This document shows positions 24,401 to 36,780 of a stretch of DNA of 64,000 bases, in pieces; within the stretch, counting starts at the first letter, position 1; each line of letters begins with the position of its first letter. The DNA lies in the NCBI GenBank assembly GCA_951799445.1, contig OX637288.1, positions 27,941,288 through 28,005,287 of the forward strand, written 5' to 3'. Source of the DNA: Pseudisothecium myosuroides (taxonomy: Eukaryota > Streptophyta > Bryopsida > Hypnales > Lembophyllaceae). Under the pieces are notes generated by a model. The model saw nothing but the letters and a program-made list of their open reading frames with translations, did not search any database and was not told the origin of the DNA. The position numbers and the translations under genes are program-made.

Positions 24401-26295
24401 CGTATGTATTTTCCTATGTTGTTTCAAACTCGATTGCCAGTATGCAAAATTTCAGTGTTTTTGTATTAAAATATGGCAAGGAATGCAAACCCCATTCTCT
24501 TTGAATGCATCGTATTAATGTTTTGCATCAGCATATTATATCGAATTCTTATTGCATGACTTTTGTTTGAATAGCGGTCTTGCTTAAGAGGTGTAGGTTC
24601 TGGAGAATCTCATAGCCTCCTCATCGCTTGTCTTCTTTGAATGAGTGTTGTCAGATGTGTAGCATTGTCAAAAATCGGTTCCCTTGCCTAATAGATCTCA
24701 TTTTGCAGGGGACATGAGCGAGCGTGACCCAATTGCGGCAGCTGCGCAGAGGTTCAGGCCTATCCAATCCGCCATGCCTGGCACTACTCTTGGACCTATT
24801 CAAATAGATGCTTTCTCTGGAGGAGGGGTACTTACTGACTTCTTCATTTGTTTTTCTGTCTCTTTCTTTCTGCTTGCACTTGCTGACGGTTTTATGTACC
24901 GTGACCTGCTCTTTCGACCCTCATGGAACATTTGTCTATTGCATCCATCTACTTTTGAAGGATTGATGAAGTTTTGGTGTTGCATTAGATGCCCCTTTTG
25001 AAGCAAAGACTGGTACTTGCAGAGCCTATACGACACGCCTGGAGTGCATCTCCACCATCGTATGGCAGCAGCAGTTAGTCCAGAGGACCTACCTTTTCTT
25101 GCACCCCGAAAGCGATTGGCTGGAAGAGTCATTTCTGCTCCAAATTCTTCTGTTAGTCTCGTCGGGCAGTCTTTATTTTGGGGAGGCATTACTCGGATCG
25201 ACATCCTGGAGGTGAACTGGTGTCATATTGAACTCAAATAACTGGAAATAAGTTTCTAAGCATCCTGTTCGAAATGTTGGGTGCTGCCGTTTTCCAGTCC
25301 TAGCCGCTTATTGTATTTGGCTTAATTATCTTTTTGACTTCTTGCTGTCGACTGATATTCCCTGGTCTCGCAGGCTCCTGAAAACGTAGCGTTTACATTC
25401 TATGGACCTAACTCGATACCAGTTATTGGGACACTTACATCACAAGCTGATTTGTTTTATGAGGTATTCTAGCTCCACTCTATCGTCCTCATTTAAAGCT
25501 GCGAAATTGGACCATTACGTTCTTCCATCCAGGGATCTCCAGACTAGTCGTAGAGAGCGGTGAACCAGATGTGCAACAATCCACACCATGAATATTGTGT
25601 AGGTTCTGGAAATTTAATGACTTATGGGATGCGGCTGTGGAAATTGCAGAAAGAATTAGGCGTCGGACTATTCCCGCCGGGAGGAGAAAGAGGCAAGAGC
25701 TGGCCTGGTCTGACCAATCAACAAGATGTTCGATTTGTCATAGACAGTCACAAAAGGTAAGTCTCTTTTTTTGTCACCGAAGTCCTCATCCTTGGTTTGA
25801 AGACCTGAGATCTTTGACTGCTCATTTGCGTACTCTTATTGAAAACCACAAGGAGTGCATCCAGATTGGTTGGATGAAGTCATTCTGATGCACGAAGTCC
25901 AGAATCTTATTTTCCATCATAAGATTTGAGAAATCATGTTCTTATTTCCATCATAAGACTTGAGAAATCATGTTTTTAGTACTTTATTAGGTACAGGTGA
26001 TTCAGAAGGTTGTTTCCGGCTTGCACTCCACGATAATGACTTTGTAATGTTCTACAGACCTGCAGGCGATCTTGCCATCTCAGGACTTGGGTGGATTACT
26101 GTTGGATTAGTCTATAATGAAGGCGAGATAGGATATGTTAACGAGGTTGTGAAGTTGAGAGTTCACACGCCAAAAGCAGTGGAAACTTTCATGAGGCCTT
26201 CGATGCCAGTAGGAGTTAACGCCGCTGAGTGGTACGAGTACACGGAGGTAGAGGTCGATGAATTAGAGGCATCCAGACCTAGCGTCGTGTATTAA
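21492..26295 (+). CDS. NOA1: NOA1/RIF1-type circularly permuted GTPase, plastid
   Basis: A YqeH-class GTPase. Plant NOA1/RIF1 is plastid-targeted and needed for chloroplast ribosome assembly. Exons: 21492-22025, 22734-22919, 23199-23285, 23467-23546, 23820-23901, 24116-24136, 24356-24401, 24709-24827, 25023-25211, 25374-25463, 25650-25756 and 26058-26295. All introns are GT-AG and the phases join perfectly to 592 codons plus TAA. Domains: a Ser/Arg-rich transit-peptide-like start with a basic linker (1-150); a zinc finger CYGC (153-156) and CGRC (190-193); then GTPase motifs in permuted order: TKVD (G4, 268-271), SAK (G5, 304-306), GSANVGKS (G1, 331-338), PGTT (G2, 369-372) and DTPG (G3, 389-392). 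The C-terminus carries KELGVGLFPP, AISGLGWI and EWYEY, matching NOA1 and not BPG2. Arabidopsis NOA1 is 561 residues. A further in-frame micro-exon (24016-24045) is possible but has no counterpart in the family as I remember it. Confidence 0.93.
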
Positions 26296-27682
26296 AATTG
26301 TTGACACCAAAAGCCTGTCCAAGAGAAATGGAGGCATTCAGATGGTTAATCTTGAACGAGTAGAGACTATCAAACCATACCTATCTCAAGTACTGCACAG
26401 TACTGTTTAGCCCCCTCTGAGCCTCGCTCGTCAAGGTTTCACAGTTGCAAAGAGTTCACTTTCCTCTGTGCCAGAAACCAGAAACATTGCAAATGCATTC
26501 AAGCTAGTCGTCACTCCCTAAACTTGAAGGAACTGTTTGGCATGCTTGTATTAGTGATTCCAATCTACGATAAAAGATTATTTCACGTATTTCAGAAAAT
26601 ATAATTCCTGCAGTACTGTGCTGCACATTGAAAACACTCAAATCTCAACCTTTGTGCAGCTAGATAGTACAGCAGCTAGTACAGCATCGGTACTAGAGAA
26701 AGGCTGAGGGTAGGCATACGATTAATTCCAGGTAACAAGTTGGACATAGTATTGGATAGTGATCTTGAAAATCTTGCCTGGCAAATACAAGATGGAAGGT
26801 TCTTTGCCTTTCCGATGCCGGCATCAGAGAACCGTACAGCCCTCAGGTAACCTCAACGTTACCGCACCCAGCTCCAAAAGGTCATGAGTCAAGAGTATTC
26901 AAGATTTAACTAAATTTATAAATACGTGAAGGGACCAAATACATCCCAATGCTCATGTAAACTGTCTCCTCATTGGATGCCTCCAACAACGAACTTGCCA
27001 TTCTGCACCGAGTAACAGGCACAAGGACAGCTCAGCTATCTTTCCAGGGCCACACAACCAAGCGAGAGCCAAACTAGCGTGAAGTTAAGGGATAAACAGA
27101 ACTTTTGCAACATAGGGGAAACTCGGCAACAATTTACATAAGTTGATTGCCTAAACATAACCTCCCCACCACTTGAGGAACACAATTTGCAAATGGTACA
27201 CCAGTTTAGAATGAGATACCAGTTCGGTTATAATGCGTGACAAGTTAGCATTAGGCAATGATAGTGTGACAAGTGAGCAGGAAATTCCAGAATGTCATTC
27301 TAGAGAAGCTCATAATCAGACGGTCTTAAAATAATTCGGAACATCTAGGCATCAAAAAATAAATCAAACACTCCTGTGAGGTTCGGTCGTTGGGAGTAGG
27401 GCACTTGGACAATGTCAATACGTGACTTTCACTGCCTCTTAGGCCAATTCCCATTTTTTTCCGTTTTGCATTTTTCTTTTCTTTTTAAAAATCTCCTGAG
27501 AGGCTTTACTTTAAGCACTATCGAAATGAATGATAAAAAGTACTCCCCAACACTGATTGACCTGAAGAAAAGACTTCCTCGAAAATTTGGAGTAGGATCC
27601 AAGACTAAGCTAGAATGCCATAACTGAAAAACTCGATTAGGTTAACTTGAACGAATTCTTACAAGACGAGCGGTACCTGTAA
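26296..27682. other. convergent intergenic region NOA1-MED21
   Basis: Contains the 3' UTRs of two converging genes. No other ORF, repeat or RNA gene was recognised. Confidence 0.6.
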
Positions 27683-28081
27683 TTAAGGTGGTTTCATTTG
27701 TAACCAGTTGTCGGTGGCCATATCGAATAGCTCTTGAATCTGCTGCAACTCGTAATCCGCCGCCTCCAGCTCCCTCTGCAGCTCCTGGCCAAACGCTTCA
27801 TTCTCCGCCTGCAGCTCTGCAATTCGCTTGGCTTGCGCTTCCTCGCCTCCTTGAATGTCTGGCAAGGCAGAAACTAAGGCGTCAAAGCGCTGAACAGCCT
27901 GCACAAAAGCTGTCGCCATCTCCTTCGGCTGCTCCAGGGGCTCCGTGGACACCCCGGCGGGTTTCGGGAAGTCCGGGGCCAACTGTGATGGAGGGGCGTC
28001 TCTCTGAATGGTGCCGGCTGCGTTGAATGCTATGTACGCAATGGCACTCGCATGTTCTTGCAACTGCGCTATGATGTCCAT
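27683..28081 (-). CDS. MED21: Mediator complex subunit 21 (MED21/SRB7)
   Basis: A small coiled-coil subunit of the Mediator middle module that pairs with MED7 and links activators to RNA polymerase II. In plants it also connects chromatin marks to defence and embryogenesis. A single uninterrupted ORF of 132 residues (Arabidopsis MED21 is about 139) starts MDIIAQLQEHASAIAYIAFN. It carries GTIQRDAPP (24-32), the FDALVSALPDIQGGEEAQ core (86-103) and the long acidic helix with RIAELQAENEAFGQELQREL, ending in DNWLQMKPP. Every block of the family is present and in frame. Wholly intronless coding is notable but gives no sign of being a retrocopy: no poly-A tail or direct repeats were seen. It converges on NOA1. 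Confidence 0.93.
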   Translation of the reverse strand: MDIIAQLQEHASAIAYIAFNAAGTIQRDAPPSQLAPDFPKPAGVSTEPLEQPKEMATAFVQAVQRFDALVSALPDIQGGEEAQAKRIAELQAENEAFGQELQRELEAADYELQQIQELFDMATDNWLQMKPP

Positions 28082-28704
28082 TCTTACTGTTTTTACAGAG
28101 ATTTCCCCAATATACCAAATCTCCTGAAAAGGCGATACGCGAGGTCAAAGCAACGGACGTACAGAGCTTTGTGAGACGCGTCCAAAGAGAAATTACGTCT
28201 AGCATAATAACATGAGAGATGAGAAAGGCTGTATCCCCATCCCTATTGCAAAATTCTTCCAACCAAAACCCTAATTTACTCCTAATCTCTTCCGACCCAA
28301 AACCAGAGCGTCGCTTCCAATTGCTGCCCTGGAGCTCGATCAGTTCTTCATGGACACTAATCACCCTGATGACGACGCATCACGGACCACATATTTGGGG
28401 CGATCCACTGCCTGCTGGAGCATGAGCGGAGCTCATACTGTGCCCGTCTTCACAACTCCGAATGGACTCTCCATTTTCTGGCCTAGTGACTGAGCTCCTG
28501 GCGCTGAAAAAACATCAGATGACTGCCGAACGGTAAATCCGCAGCATCGAAGAATGAGAGTAACGATCACTCGTGATGAAATTCTCCAAGACAAGCTATG
28601 ACATCGACGGAAATTCAATCGACAATCTCAGAATGCTTAGTGCGTGCAAAGACAAACCCTAAACCATGACGATGATGAACAAGCAGCTCAGGAGAAGGCT
28701 CCAC
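28082..28704. other. MED21 upstream region
   Basis: GC-moderate DNA that should include the MED21 promoter and 5' UTR. A plus-strand frame over about 28310-28490 (DQFFMDTNHPDDDASRTTYL and onward) looks protein-like, but it has no clear start and I do not recognise it. Confidence 0.4.
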
Positions 28705-29935
28705 TAAGGTAGGAGGTCCATAAAGCGCCCATTTAACCCCTAAATGTCCGAGGCATCAAATTTTGGTGTCGACAATAGAGTTATTCGTAAAGTACCCAAA
28801 ACCGGGGTTTAAACCCCGCAGTTTTGTGAAAAAGCAGGTTTTGGACAAAAAGTCAATACAAAAGTGGGTATCAAACTTTCTTAAGCACCCAAATCGACCA
28901 AAAAGAAGTTCGGTCCGGACTTTGCCTGCGGTTTAGTGGTCACTTGAGGGGTTGTGGTCGCCTGCGGGGTCATCCTTCGGAGGAAATTTGTCAGAAAAAG
29001 TCCCCTCCAAATTAGGGGGGGGGGACTTTACAAATAACTCTAATACTTTGAAGTTAAATAAAATTTTATCAAGTTTCTATTTTCAGGAGCTTATATTTTT
29101 GAAAATTTCTTTTTGAAGTTTAGTTTTAGCATCAACAATTCGATTTTGATAATGATTAATTATGAATTTTTCTATTCAAGATTTTGTGCAAGGGTATCCA
29201 TTGCAATCTTGACTTTCCATAGTGTTGAGAGCTCTTGGAAATGAACCTCAAATGTACTAGATCTTGGAGAAAAAATCACATCAAAAATTCAATTAAAAAA
29301 ATTGTAGAGTAGATTTTGAGAGGCCATAAATTGATTGGGGTTATGCATGTTAGGCCCTTTAACCTCATATTTTTTTGGTGACTAGTTTTTTAGATTTGAC
29401 ATGTGAAAAGAGGATTGAAAGACTTCATTGCTTTTGCAGTTTTAACACCCTTATGATCAAACATTATAATCTTTCAATCCATAAGTGATATTGTTGTGTT
29501 TTCTTTTTGTATATAATTTCTAACATGTCTAGTTTGAATTTGTACGGTTATAATTCAAAAAAATTGATGCAACTTATCAAAATGTTGGCTTTTTGTTCAA
29601 TTTAGAGCAAATTCTTAGAAGCTCAAAAAGCCTTGGGCATTTAAGGGTTAAGAGCTAAAAATTAATTTGGAGCTACAAATATTTTTCAGTAAATTTTCCT
29701 TGAAAGGAAAATGGAATTGACATATAACCCAAGTTATTTCATATTTTTGGAACTTCTTGAAATTAGTTATGAATTTTTGAAGTTGGAATGTCGTGGTCAT
29801 TAAAAGTGTCCACCACGTGAAATGTACACTATTTGTAAATTGATGATGCAATGAGGAAGAAAAATGTACAAATGGTGTACATTTCAGAAAGTGGATGCCT
29901 TTAGAGCTCAAGCACTTTATGGACCTCCTACCTTA
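28705..29935. mobile_element. TA-flanked TIR element (host of element D)
   Basis: The 24-bp ends TAAGGTAGGAGGTCCATAAAGCGC (28705) and the reverse complement of TAAGGTAGGAGGTCCATAAAGTGC (ending 29935) form a near-perfect inverted pair bounded by TA. Removing the nested element D leaves a ~316-bp non-coding element, a Tc1/mariner-type MITE by its size and TA boundary. Confidence 0.65.
28733..29651 (+). mobile_element. TTAA-flanked TIR element, copy D (divergent)
   Basis: A 911-bp element (28737-29647) with ends CCCCTAAATGTCCGAGGC and GCCTTGGGCATTTAAGGG, flanked by TTAA at 28733-28736 and 29648-29651. The ends clearly match those of copies A-C and E, but the interior does not. It includes the perfect palindrome CGGGGTTTAAACCCCG (28803-28818) and a run of ten G (29015-29024). 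It lies nested in the TA-flanked element. Confidence 0.72.
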
Positions 29936-29950
29936 TCACATACCACATTA

Positions 29951-30667
29951 GGGTGATTGCAAGAATGACCTACCGATTTTATTCCACTTTGGCTAGTATT
30001 CATAATTTTTGTGGGAGTACTATAAAATTAGAAAAATATGTTTTTTACAATGTATACACTTGTGAAAAGAAAATACCCTACAAAGAAAAATCATAAAAAA
30101 ATTCTCTAAGTAGATGAACTAAAAAAGTGCAGAATTGAAGAAAATAGATACTTTGACATTTTAATTTGTAAAAAATAGGAAAAAAAATTTACAAAGAAAT
30201 AAATTTTTTTCCATATTAGTAGACTTCTTGTTAAAGAGATTTCACCAAAATAATGATCTTAAAACCATCTTCAACATTATGAAATGTGCGTGCAAGGGAG
30301 CCCTATCTACACAAATGTAGAGGTTATGAAATAAAGTATTTTTAGATTTCCTTTGGTAAAAACATGTCTTCCTACTATGAAAATAGACCATAGAAATTTC
30401 AGCTTTAGATCCTTAATTTTGGATACTCCATAGTCCCCATAAATCCCCCTAAAACTCAAAACGTGACATATTATTTTAATTAAAATTTAATTATAAAATG
30501 ATTTAAAAAAATTTCTAAAAAATAAAGGATATGATAATACTTAAAATATCCATCTCCAATAGAAATTTCAACTTCATATGAATTATGCTTCAAAAGTTAT
30601 CACAAAGAAAAGCTCTAGCACTCCCTTATGACAATTAAAAAGGGCCGATGTTTCTTGCAATGAATCC
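29951..30667. mobile_element. TIR element, GTTGCAAGAAACAC family, older copy
   Basis: The left end gggtgattgcaag and the right end cttgcaatgaatcc are imperfect inverted ends. The interior (ttccactttggc near the left; aaaactcaaaacgtgacatatta near the right) is collinear with the copy at 39989-40738. The flanking duplication is no longer recognisable. Confidence 0.6.
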
Positions 30668-32496
30668 ACTAGTAATGAAATTAAGTGTTTTTAACACTAA
30701 TTACAAACTCTAATTCTATATGCCAACAATGCCACTAATGTTACCAACACTAGATTTCAACTAAATTTCCATCAAAACAACTAAATTAGGATCGAGATAG
30801 TTCACCTTTTACTAAATTAGTTATCAATATAAAGATTAATTGTAAATTGAATGGAAATTATAAGATAGTGTTAATAATACTAAATTTAATTATTAGTATA
30901 GTACTATGAGCTTCTATTCCAAATTTTACCTCAACGAAAAATATGTAATAACAATTTTTTTTGTAGTTTATGAAATTTGAAAATTTTAAATTCATATTTG
31001 GGATCAAAGATTTTAAATCAAATAATAGAGGTCACAAAATTGATGATTCAAAATAGGAAGCAGGTTTTCACATCCATGACAAAGGGTGGGAAAAAAGTCC
31101 TTCCTTTTCCTTGAAAGGCTTGTAACACTACTTTTGAACATCCTAGTCTCTATAGCATTGGCTCACTTTTGATCAAGGTCTCGATCAAGGTATTTCTTCA
31201 AATTTTCTTAGGATAATTTCAATTGACTCCTCTTTTTAAGGTCACTATACCAAAATGTGTTCAAATAAGGGTTAGAGCATGAATCCTATTATTAATTGTA
31301 AAAATTGCTTTTGTTGAGTCTTGTTAATAGTTGAAAGAAGACTTTAGATTCTCTTAAAATGCATTTTTTGACTCCATGTTAGTAAACTACAAAATTTCAA
31401 AGTGTAGAAATTATATATACCTAAAGTCGCCCCTAGGTTCCCATGCGTAAAGGTTGTACGTACATTTTAAGTAAGAATCTAAATGGGAAGGTTTTGCAAA
31501 CAAGTCATAATTAAGTGTTGTTAGCTTAACCTTAAAAAAGACAAGCCTAATATGACCACGTTGTCACACTTTAAAGTCTTTCTTTCTTTATGTTTCTATT
31601 TCATGAATTTAATAAACACCATTAGATAAGCATTAATGACTGAGTAGAGATGAAATACTACCAATAGTGTGTAATTTTGTTTCTTCTTTGATCAAGAAAG
31701 GAATGCTGTTGGTGTTCTTTGTCTTGAACAATATAATAATTCTTTTCACTATTATGTGGAAATAATTATCAATTATTTAATACTCACTTTTGTAGACATA
31801 TGATAGTGTATAACTAAATTAAAATTCATTTGGCAATAATGAGAAAATTATATTAGTTTGTGCCATGAAGAAGTCATGGCTTCATTCTTCAAGTTGACAA
31901 ATTGGATTCCAAGAACTAGCTTTTGTTCTTTTGATGTTGGGTGTCTATCAAAGTTTGCATAGGAAAAAATTGACCTAATAAATGAATTGTTCACATATTG
32001 GTAGCTCAACATAAAGCTTGCTTGGCATTTATTATAGAAAGACCACTCTACATAGTACCAGAGGAACAACAACAAAGATTTATGAGCCTTTTTATTTTTA
32101 GTTGCACTTGGGCTTTGGAACTTAGAATGGCAATGAAAAGCCATGCCTATTCCTCTTTTTAGAACACTATTGCATTAAAGATCATGAAATACGGAAAAAT
32201 AAAATCCCTCAAGCCATGAAGTTGGGCCCGAGAGAACTACAATAGTGATGTTGTATAGCTATTCGTAATGATTCAATGCCATAAATAGAACCTTGTAAGC
32301 TAGAGTTTAAACTTCTGAAAGCTAGAATATCAACCATCCACTAGAATATTGTTGTTTACAAGGTATAACTAACATAAGAATCCTCTCTAAACCTACCTAT
32401 TTCAGCATCCTCCTTTGGGAGAAATTGGACGTAGTTACCGATTTCAAGCCAGTTTAACATACATGGCAAGCTGCACATAAGTGATGTAGCACTGTC
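30667..32496. repeat. dispersed repeat, long copy
   Basis: Aligns with 61600-62395 in two blocks (30667-30907 and 31976-32496), sharing for example gtagctcaac, agaaagaccactctaca, caatgaaaagccatgc and gtttacaaggtata. The central 30908-31975 (about 1068 bp) is absent from the other copy. No reverse transcriptase or transposase ORF was seen. Confidence 0.7.
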
Positions 32497-32730
32497 TATA
32501 TATTTCATTCCAATGATAGATGTCGTGCTACCGCATCTAGCACGATCACTTATTCCTTGACCTGCGGTGAACAGTTACAAAATTATGGTGGAGTCACTCC
32601 ACCACAAAATTCATCACAATGGCACTGCTAGCGTTTCACTGATCCTCCCCATCTCTCAGCACCTTGAAGCAAGATGAACAAAAGAAACAGAGTAATTACT
32701 TGGAGTCTATGTCCACAACATGCTCGCGGT

Positions 32731-35700
32731 CTACTTTTCTGAAGAATCATGAAAGCCCTCCTCAGATCCATCTTTGCCAATGTCTGAATTCGCGCAAGAC
32801 GTGGGAGCAATGTCTGCCAGCAAGGTCACAACATCCCGCATGGACGGTCGTCTCGCAGGCATGAAACTAGTGCACAAAATGCCGATTCGCAAGAGTGCAA
32901 TCATGTCTCCCTGGGAGCTTCTCTCACAGTTGGGGTCCAAGATCTCGTACTCACCTTCTGGAGTTTGCACCTTCTCGGTAACCCAGTGCACGAGGTTGGT
33001 TCCAGCTTCTCCGTATATGCTTGGGTCAATTGCACGTTTCCCAGTCACCAACTCCAAGAGGACAACGCCAAAGCTGTAAATATCGATTTTCTCATTCACT
33101 CGGGCACTGAAGCTATACTCTGCAATTGTCGTCCCAATCACGAGGAATCCCAGTGAGACTTGCGGGATAAAATTATATCACCAACTGACTGATGTGACAG
33201 CGCTACTACAGTTCCCTGAACTAGTGAAACAGAGATCAATTGAGACCAAAGCACATCACCTGGGGCCATGTAGCCCAGAGAGCCAGCAATTGTGGACAAG
33301 GTATGCGATGCTGCAGTATCAACGAGCTTGGCTATGCCAAAATCCGTTAGGTACGCCTCACAATCCAAGTCCAGCAGAATGTTGTTGGACTTGATGTCTC
33401 GATGTAAGATTTGGGGTGTGCACTCGTGGTGCAAAAATTGAAGTCCCTGCCATCACACGGGAACACCCAATTCTACAATGTCAAACCGAAACGTTTTGGA
33501 AACACAAATTGTTTAACCAGAATGATTTTCATGTCAATTAAGTCACTATGTTCAAGAGAGGCGTTTCAGTTGAAAATTCAAGTGCACAAAGCACTGAAAA
33601 CTTGGCCTGGTAAACATCAGAGGTTCTGACGAGCGTATAGTGCCACTTCCTGGAAATCTTGCCATTTTTGAGAATATGGTGATCATGAGAGGTAAAATTT
33701 GAGTTTCTAAGAGTGTGGAGCGCACCATGGCTGCTCCCACAGCAATCTTGTACCGAATTTCCCACGGAGGTGTCTCTGCCCTGGTGCCGTGCAAGACATC
33801 TCCCAAGCTGCCCTTGGGCATATATTCGTACACCAGCAGGTTGCAGTCCCGATTCGTACAGCAGCACAAAAGCTTCACAATGTGCTGGTGCTGGAGCCTT
33901 GCGAGCGTCCTCACCTGAGGAGTGTTCATCAGAATCCGGACTGTAAAATCTAGATCCACAGCTACAGCAAATGCATTGGAGAGAAGCAGTGAACCAGTGC
34001 AAACCTCAGTTCCGAAGCCGTGGTTCTTGCTACTCTCCTCTGTCGTCACATTCCACAGTTTCTTGACAGCCACCGTCTCGCCGTTGCTGAGTGTCACCTT
34101 GTACACTTTCCCTGAACCGCCAGCTCCGATCACATTCTCTTCATCCAGGGCTGTCACCTCATGGTCACGAAAGATCTTGTCCGTAAACGACGTCAACGTC
34201 CACATGTCTTCGCCTGCAACAGTGTCTGCATCTTTACTCGAGTTGCTCTTGCATCTCCTAAAAACCAGAACCAGCACCACAAACAGCACAACGGCCACGG
34301 CACCGAAGACCCCCACGATTACAATCCATGCCTGCTTTCCTTCACCTGGAGATGCCAAGGCAACGGCAGATGAATTGGTGGCACAGGAGCCCTCCACACA
34401 CAAGTACGGATTTCCAGTGAAGTTCACCACCACAAACGTCGCACCATTTCCCTCAGTCGGGATGACCCCCGACAGGTTGTTGAAGGCCACATTCAGCGAC
34501 TGCAAATTCACCATGCTGAACAGGTCTGCAGGGATGGTTCCCGTGAGGTTGTTCTCCGAGACATCCAGAGTGCTGAGTTTGTTGAGATGGGCCAGCTCGT
34601 CGGGAATGGCACCGTCCAGATGGTTCCTGGACAGGTCGAGCTGCACAAGCTCCGTGCAATTGCCCAGGCTCGGAGGAATGGCGCCGCTGAAGAAATTAGT
34701 GCTCAATGTGAGCTCTGCCAAGCTTGACAAGTTTCCCAGCAGGGGAGGGAGGGTGCCATTGAACTCGTTGGAGTCAGCTTGGAACTTCACCAAGCTGGTC
34801 TGTCCTATCTCTGCAGGAATGGGGCCGGAAAACATGTTGTCCTGCAGATACAAGATAGAGAGAGACTTTGCGTTTCCGATGCTGGCGTTCATACTCCCGC
34901 TCAGACGGTTCCCGCTCAGTTGCATCCTCACCAAGTTGGCGCCTCCCCACAAGCCCGCCGGCACAGGCCCCTCCAGCTGGTTGCCATCTAATCGCAAAAC
35001 GTCCAGGTTCGTGCAATTGCCATATGTGTCAGGAATCGTACCAGTCAATCTGTTTTCGTATAATCCAAAGAATTGCAACGACACATTGTTGCCCCAACGA
35101 AGACACGGAGGCACAGCACCTTCAAAAAGGTTGTGCCCCAAGTCCACCCACTGAAGCAAAGTATTCCTCCCGAGATCATATGGGATTTCACCAGTCAGTT
35201 GGTTCTGCTGGAGACGAAGTTGAGAGAACCGATCCAAATTGGCAATTTCAGGAGGAATCGGTCCACTGAGATAATTTGATGACAGGTCAAGCGAAGTGAG
35301 AAGCGGTAGGCTCCCCAAAATGGGTGGAATCTGTCCACTGAGATTGTTTGTATCCAAGGCAAGGAATGTGAGAACCGGAAGGCTCCCCAAACTAGGTGGA
35401 ATTTGACCACTTAGATTATTATAACCTAGATTGAGGTAAGTGAGAAGTGTCAGATTTCCTAGACTGGCTGGAATCTCGTCACTAAAGTTGTTGACTCCAA
35501 TGTCAAGCCAGGTCAAGCTGCCCCTCAGATTTGCGAGGCCTGCCAGGTCTCCAATCAAGCCATTTTCGAAAGCAATAAATTGCCAAAGCCTTCTGCACTG
35601 CAACAGAGAGGATGGAAGAGACCCCACCAACTGATTCTGATGAAGCCACAGTACCGTCAAATTCGGCATGCTTCCGAACATGTCTGGAATGTGGCCGCTC

Positions 35701-36780
35701 AGCGAGTTGTTGCCCAGATCAAGTTCTTCCAGATGCGTCAAACTCTCAAGAGAAGGAATGGGGCCCATGATGTGGCACCTCTCAAGATGGAGGGTCCTCA
35801 AATTCGTCAAAGTCAATAGCCCGGTCGGAAACACAGATGGTGGGAAATTCACGCCCTCTAGGCGAAGATCCTCTAAGCTCTCCCATAAGCTCACATTCGG
35901 CCATGGCACAGAGTCCATGACGTCCATATCTGACCCTAACCACAGAACTCTAAGGTAGGGAATAGTAAAGAAGCCCAACGGAAGTGTACCATTCCAGTTG
36001 TTATGTGACAGAGCCAATTCCTCAAGCTTCGTCAGTGAAAGAATGGAATCTGGCATCTGGCCTTCAAAGTAGTTCCAGCCAAGACGCACAACGCGCAGCT
36101 CCTGAAGCTCGTCAAATCTGTTCTCTACAGTGCCCTCCAAGTAATCGTACGTTAGGTCCAGCACTTGCAGATGCTGGAGTTTAGGAAAGGTATCTGGAAA
36201 TTTCCCGCCGATGTACGTCCAACTCAGGTTGAGGTACACCAGCTTGGAGCAGTTCACGATGTCTTCAGGGAAATTTCCGCTCAAACTCGTGTTTCCGACA
36301 TTCAAGGTTGTAAGGTTCCCAAACTTTGCTGCATGCCAACACGCACCATGTCAGCAAAGGTAAGTGCACTATTCACAAGTCACTATGCTTCGGTTCACAT
36401 TATCACAGCAACTTTAGATACACATGTACTGTACAGTAATACAACAGGGCCACTCAAGAGGACGGATTCAGCCACTAACCAAAAGCGAGGGCGTGGATAT
36501 CCCCAGCGAGGTGGCAAAATGCGATAGGGGAGAAGTCTAGTACTGATACGGAACCCTGTGTACATTGCACACCGTTCCAGAAACAAGGACTGGTGTCCGA
36601 AGCATTCCAGTTGCTCATGCTGTCGTCCACATCCACCAAGTAATCTTGCTTCCAATTCAGCAGCAACTTCCCTTCTTCTTTGAGCGAGAGGACACATCGC
36701 AACTAAATGATTGTGCACGCAGTGGCCCATAGAAGATAAGCCCGCCATGGTCCAAGGACACCAAAACTCCCCGTCTCCAT
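32731..36780 (-). CDS. LRR receptor-like kinase (subfamily XI-like) with a stop codon in the signal peptide
   Basis: A plasma-membrane receptor kinase of the HAESA/PEPR/CEPR type, which recognise peptide ligands. Exons: 36780-36480, 36328-34005, 33914-33726, 33446-33260 and 33119-32731. All splice sites are GT-AG and phases match to 1129 codons plus stop. The start [20 protein letters not shown] gives a hydrophobic signal sequence, but codon 26 (36705-36703) is TAG; the frame then continues without further stops into [14 protein letters not shown]. Domains: LRRNT with a Cys pair (about 42-75), 26 LRRs (about 103-740), TM 767-790, glycine loop [11 protein letters not shown] (834-844), VAVK lysine 856, HRD 953-955, DFG 973-975 and MAPE 998-1001. 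The catalytic residues are intact. The HRD is preceded by HHECTPQIL, as in non-RD-negative class XI kinases. The gene is either a very young pseudogene, a sequencing error or translated from another start. Confidence 0.85.

Noticed and set aside
33922..35154. 410-codon plus-strand ORF opposite the receptor kinase
   Set aside because: It is the antisense shadow of the LRR/kinase exon; residue patterns are complement artefacts, with no start context or domain.
33552..36305. 917-residue single-exon receptor kinase
   Set aside because: It reads through two introns; splicing restores [10 protein letters not shown] and [12 protein letters not shown], so the five-exon model is preferred.
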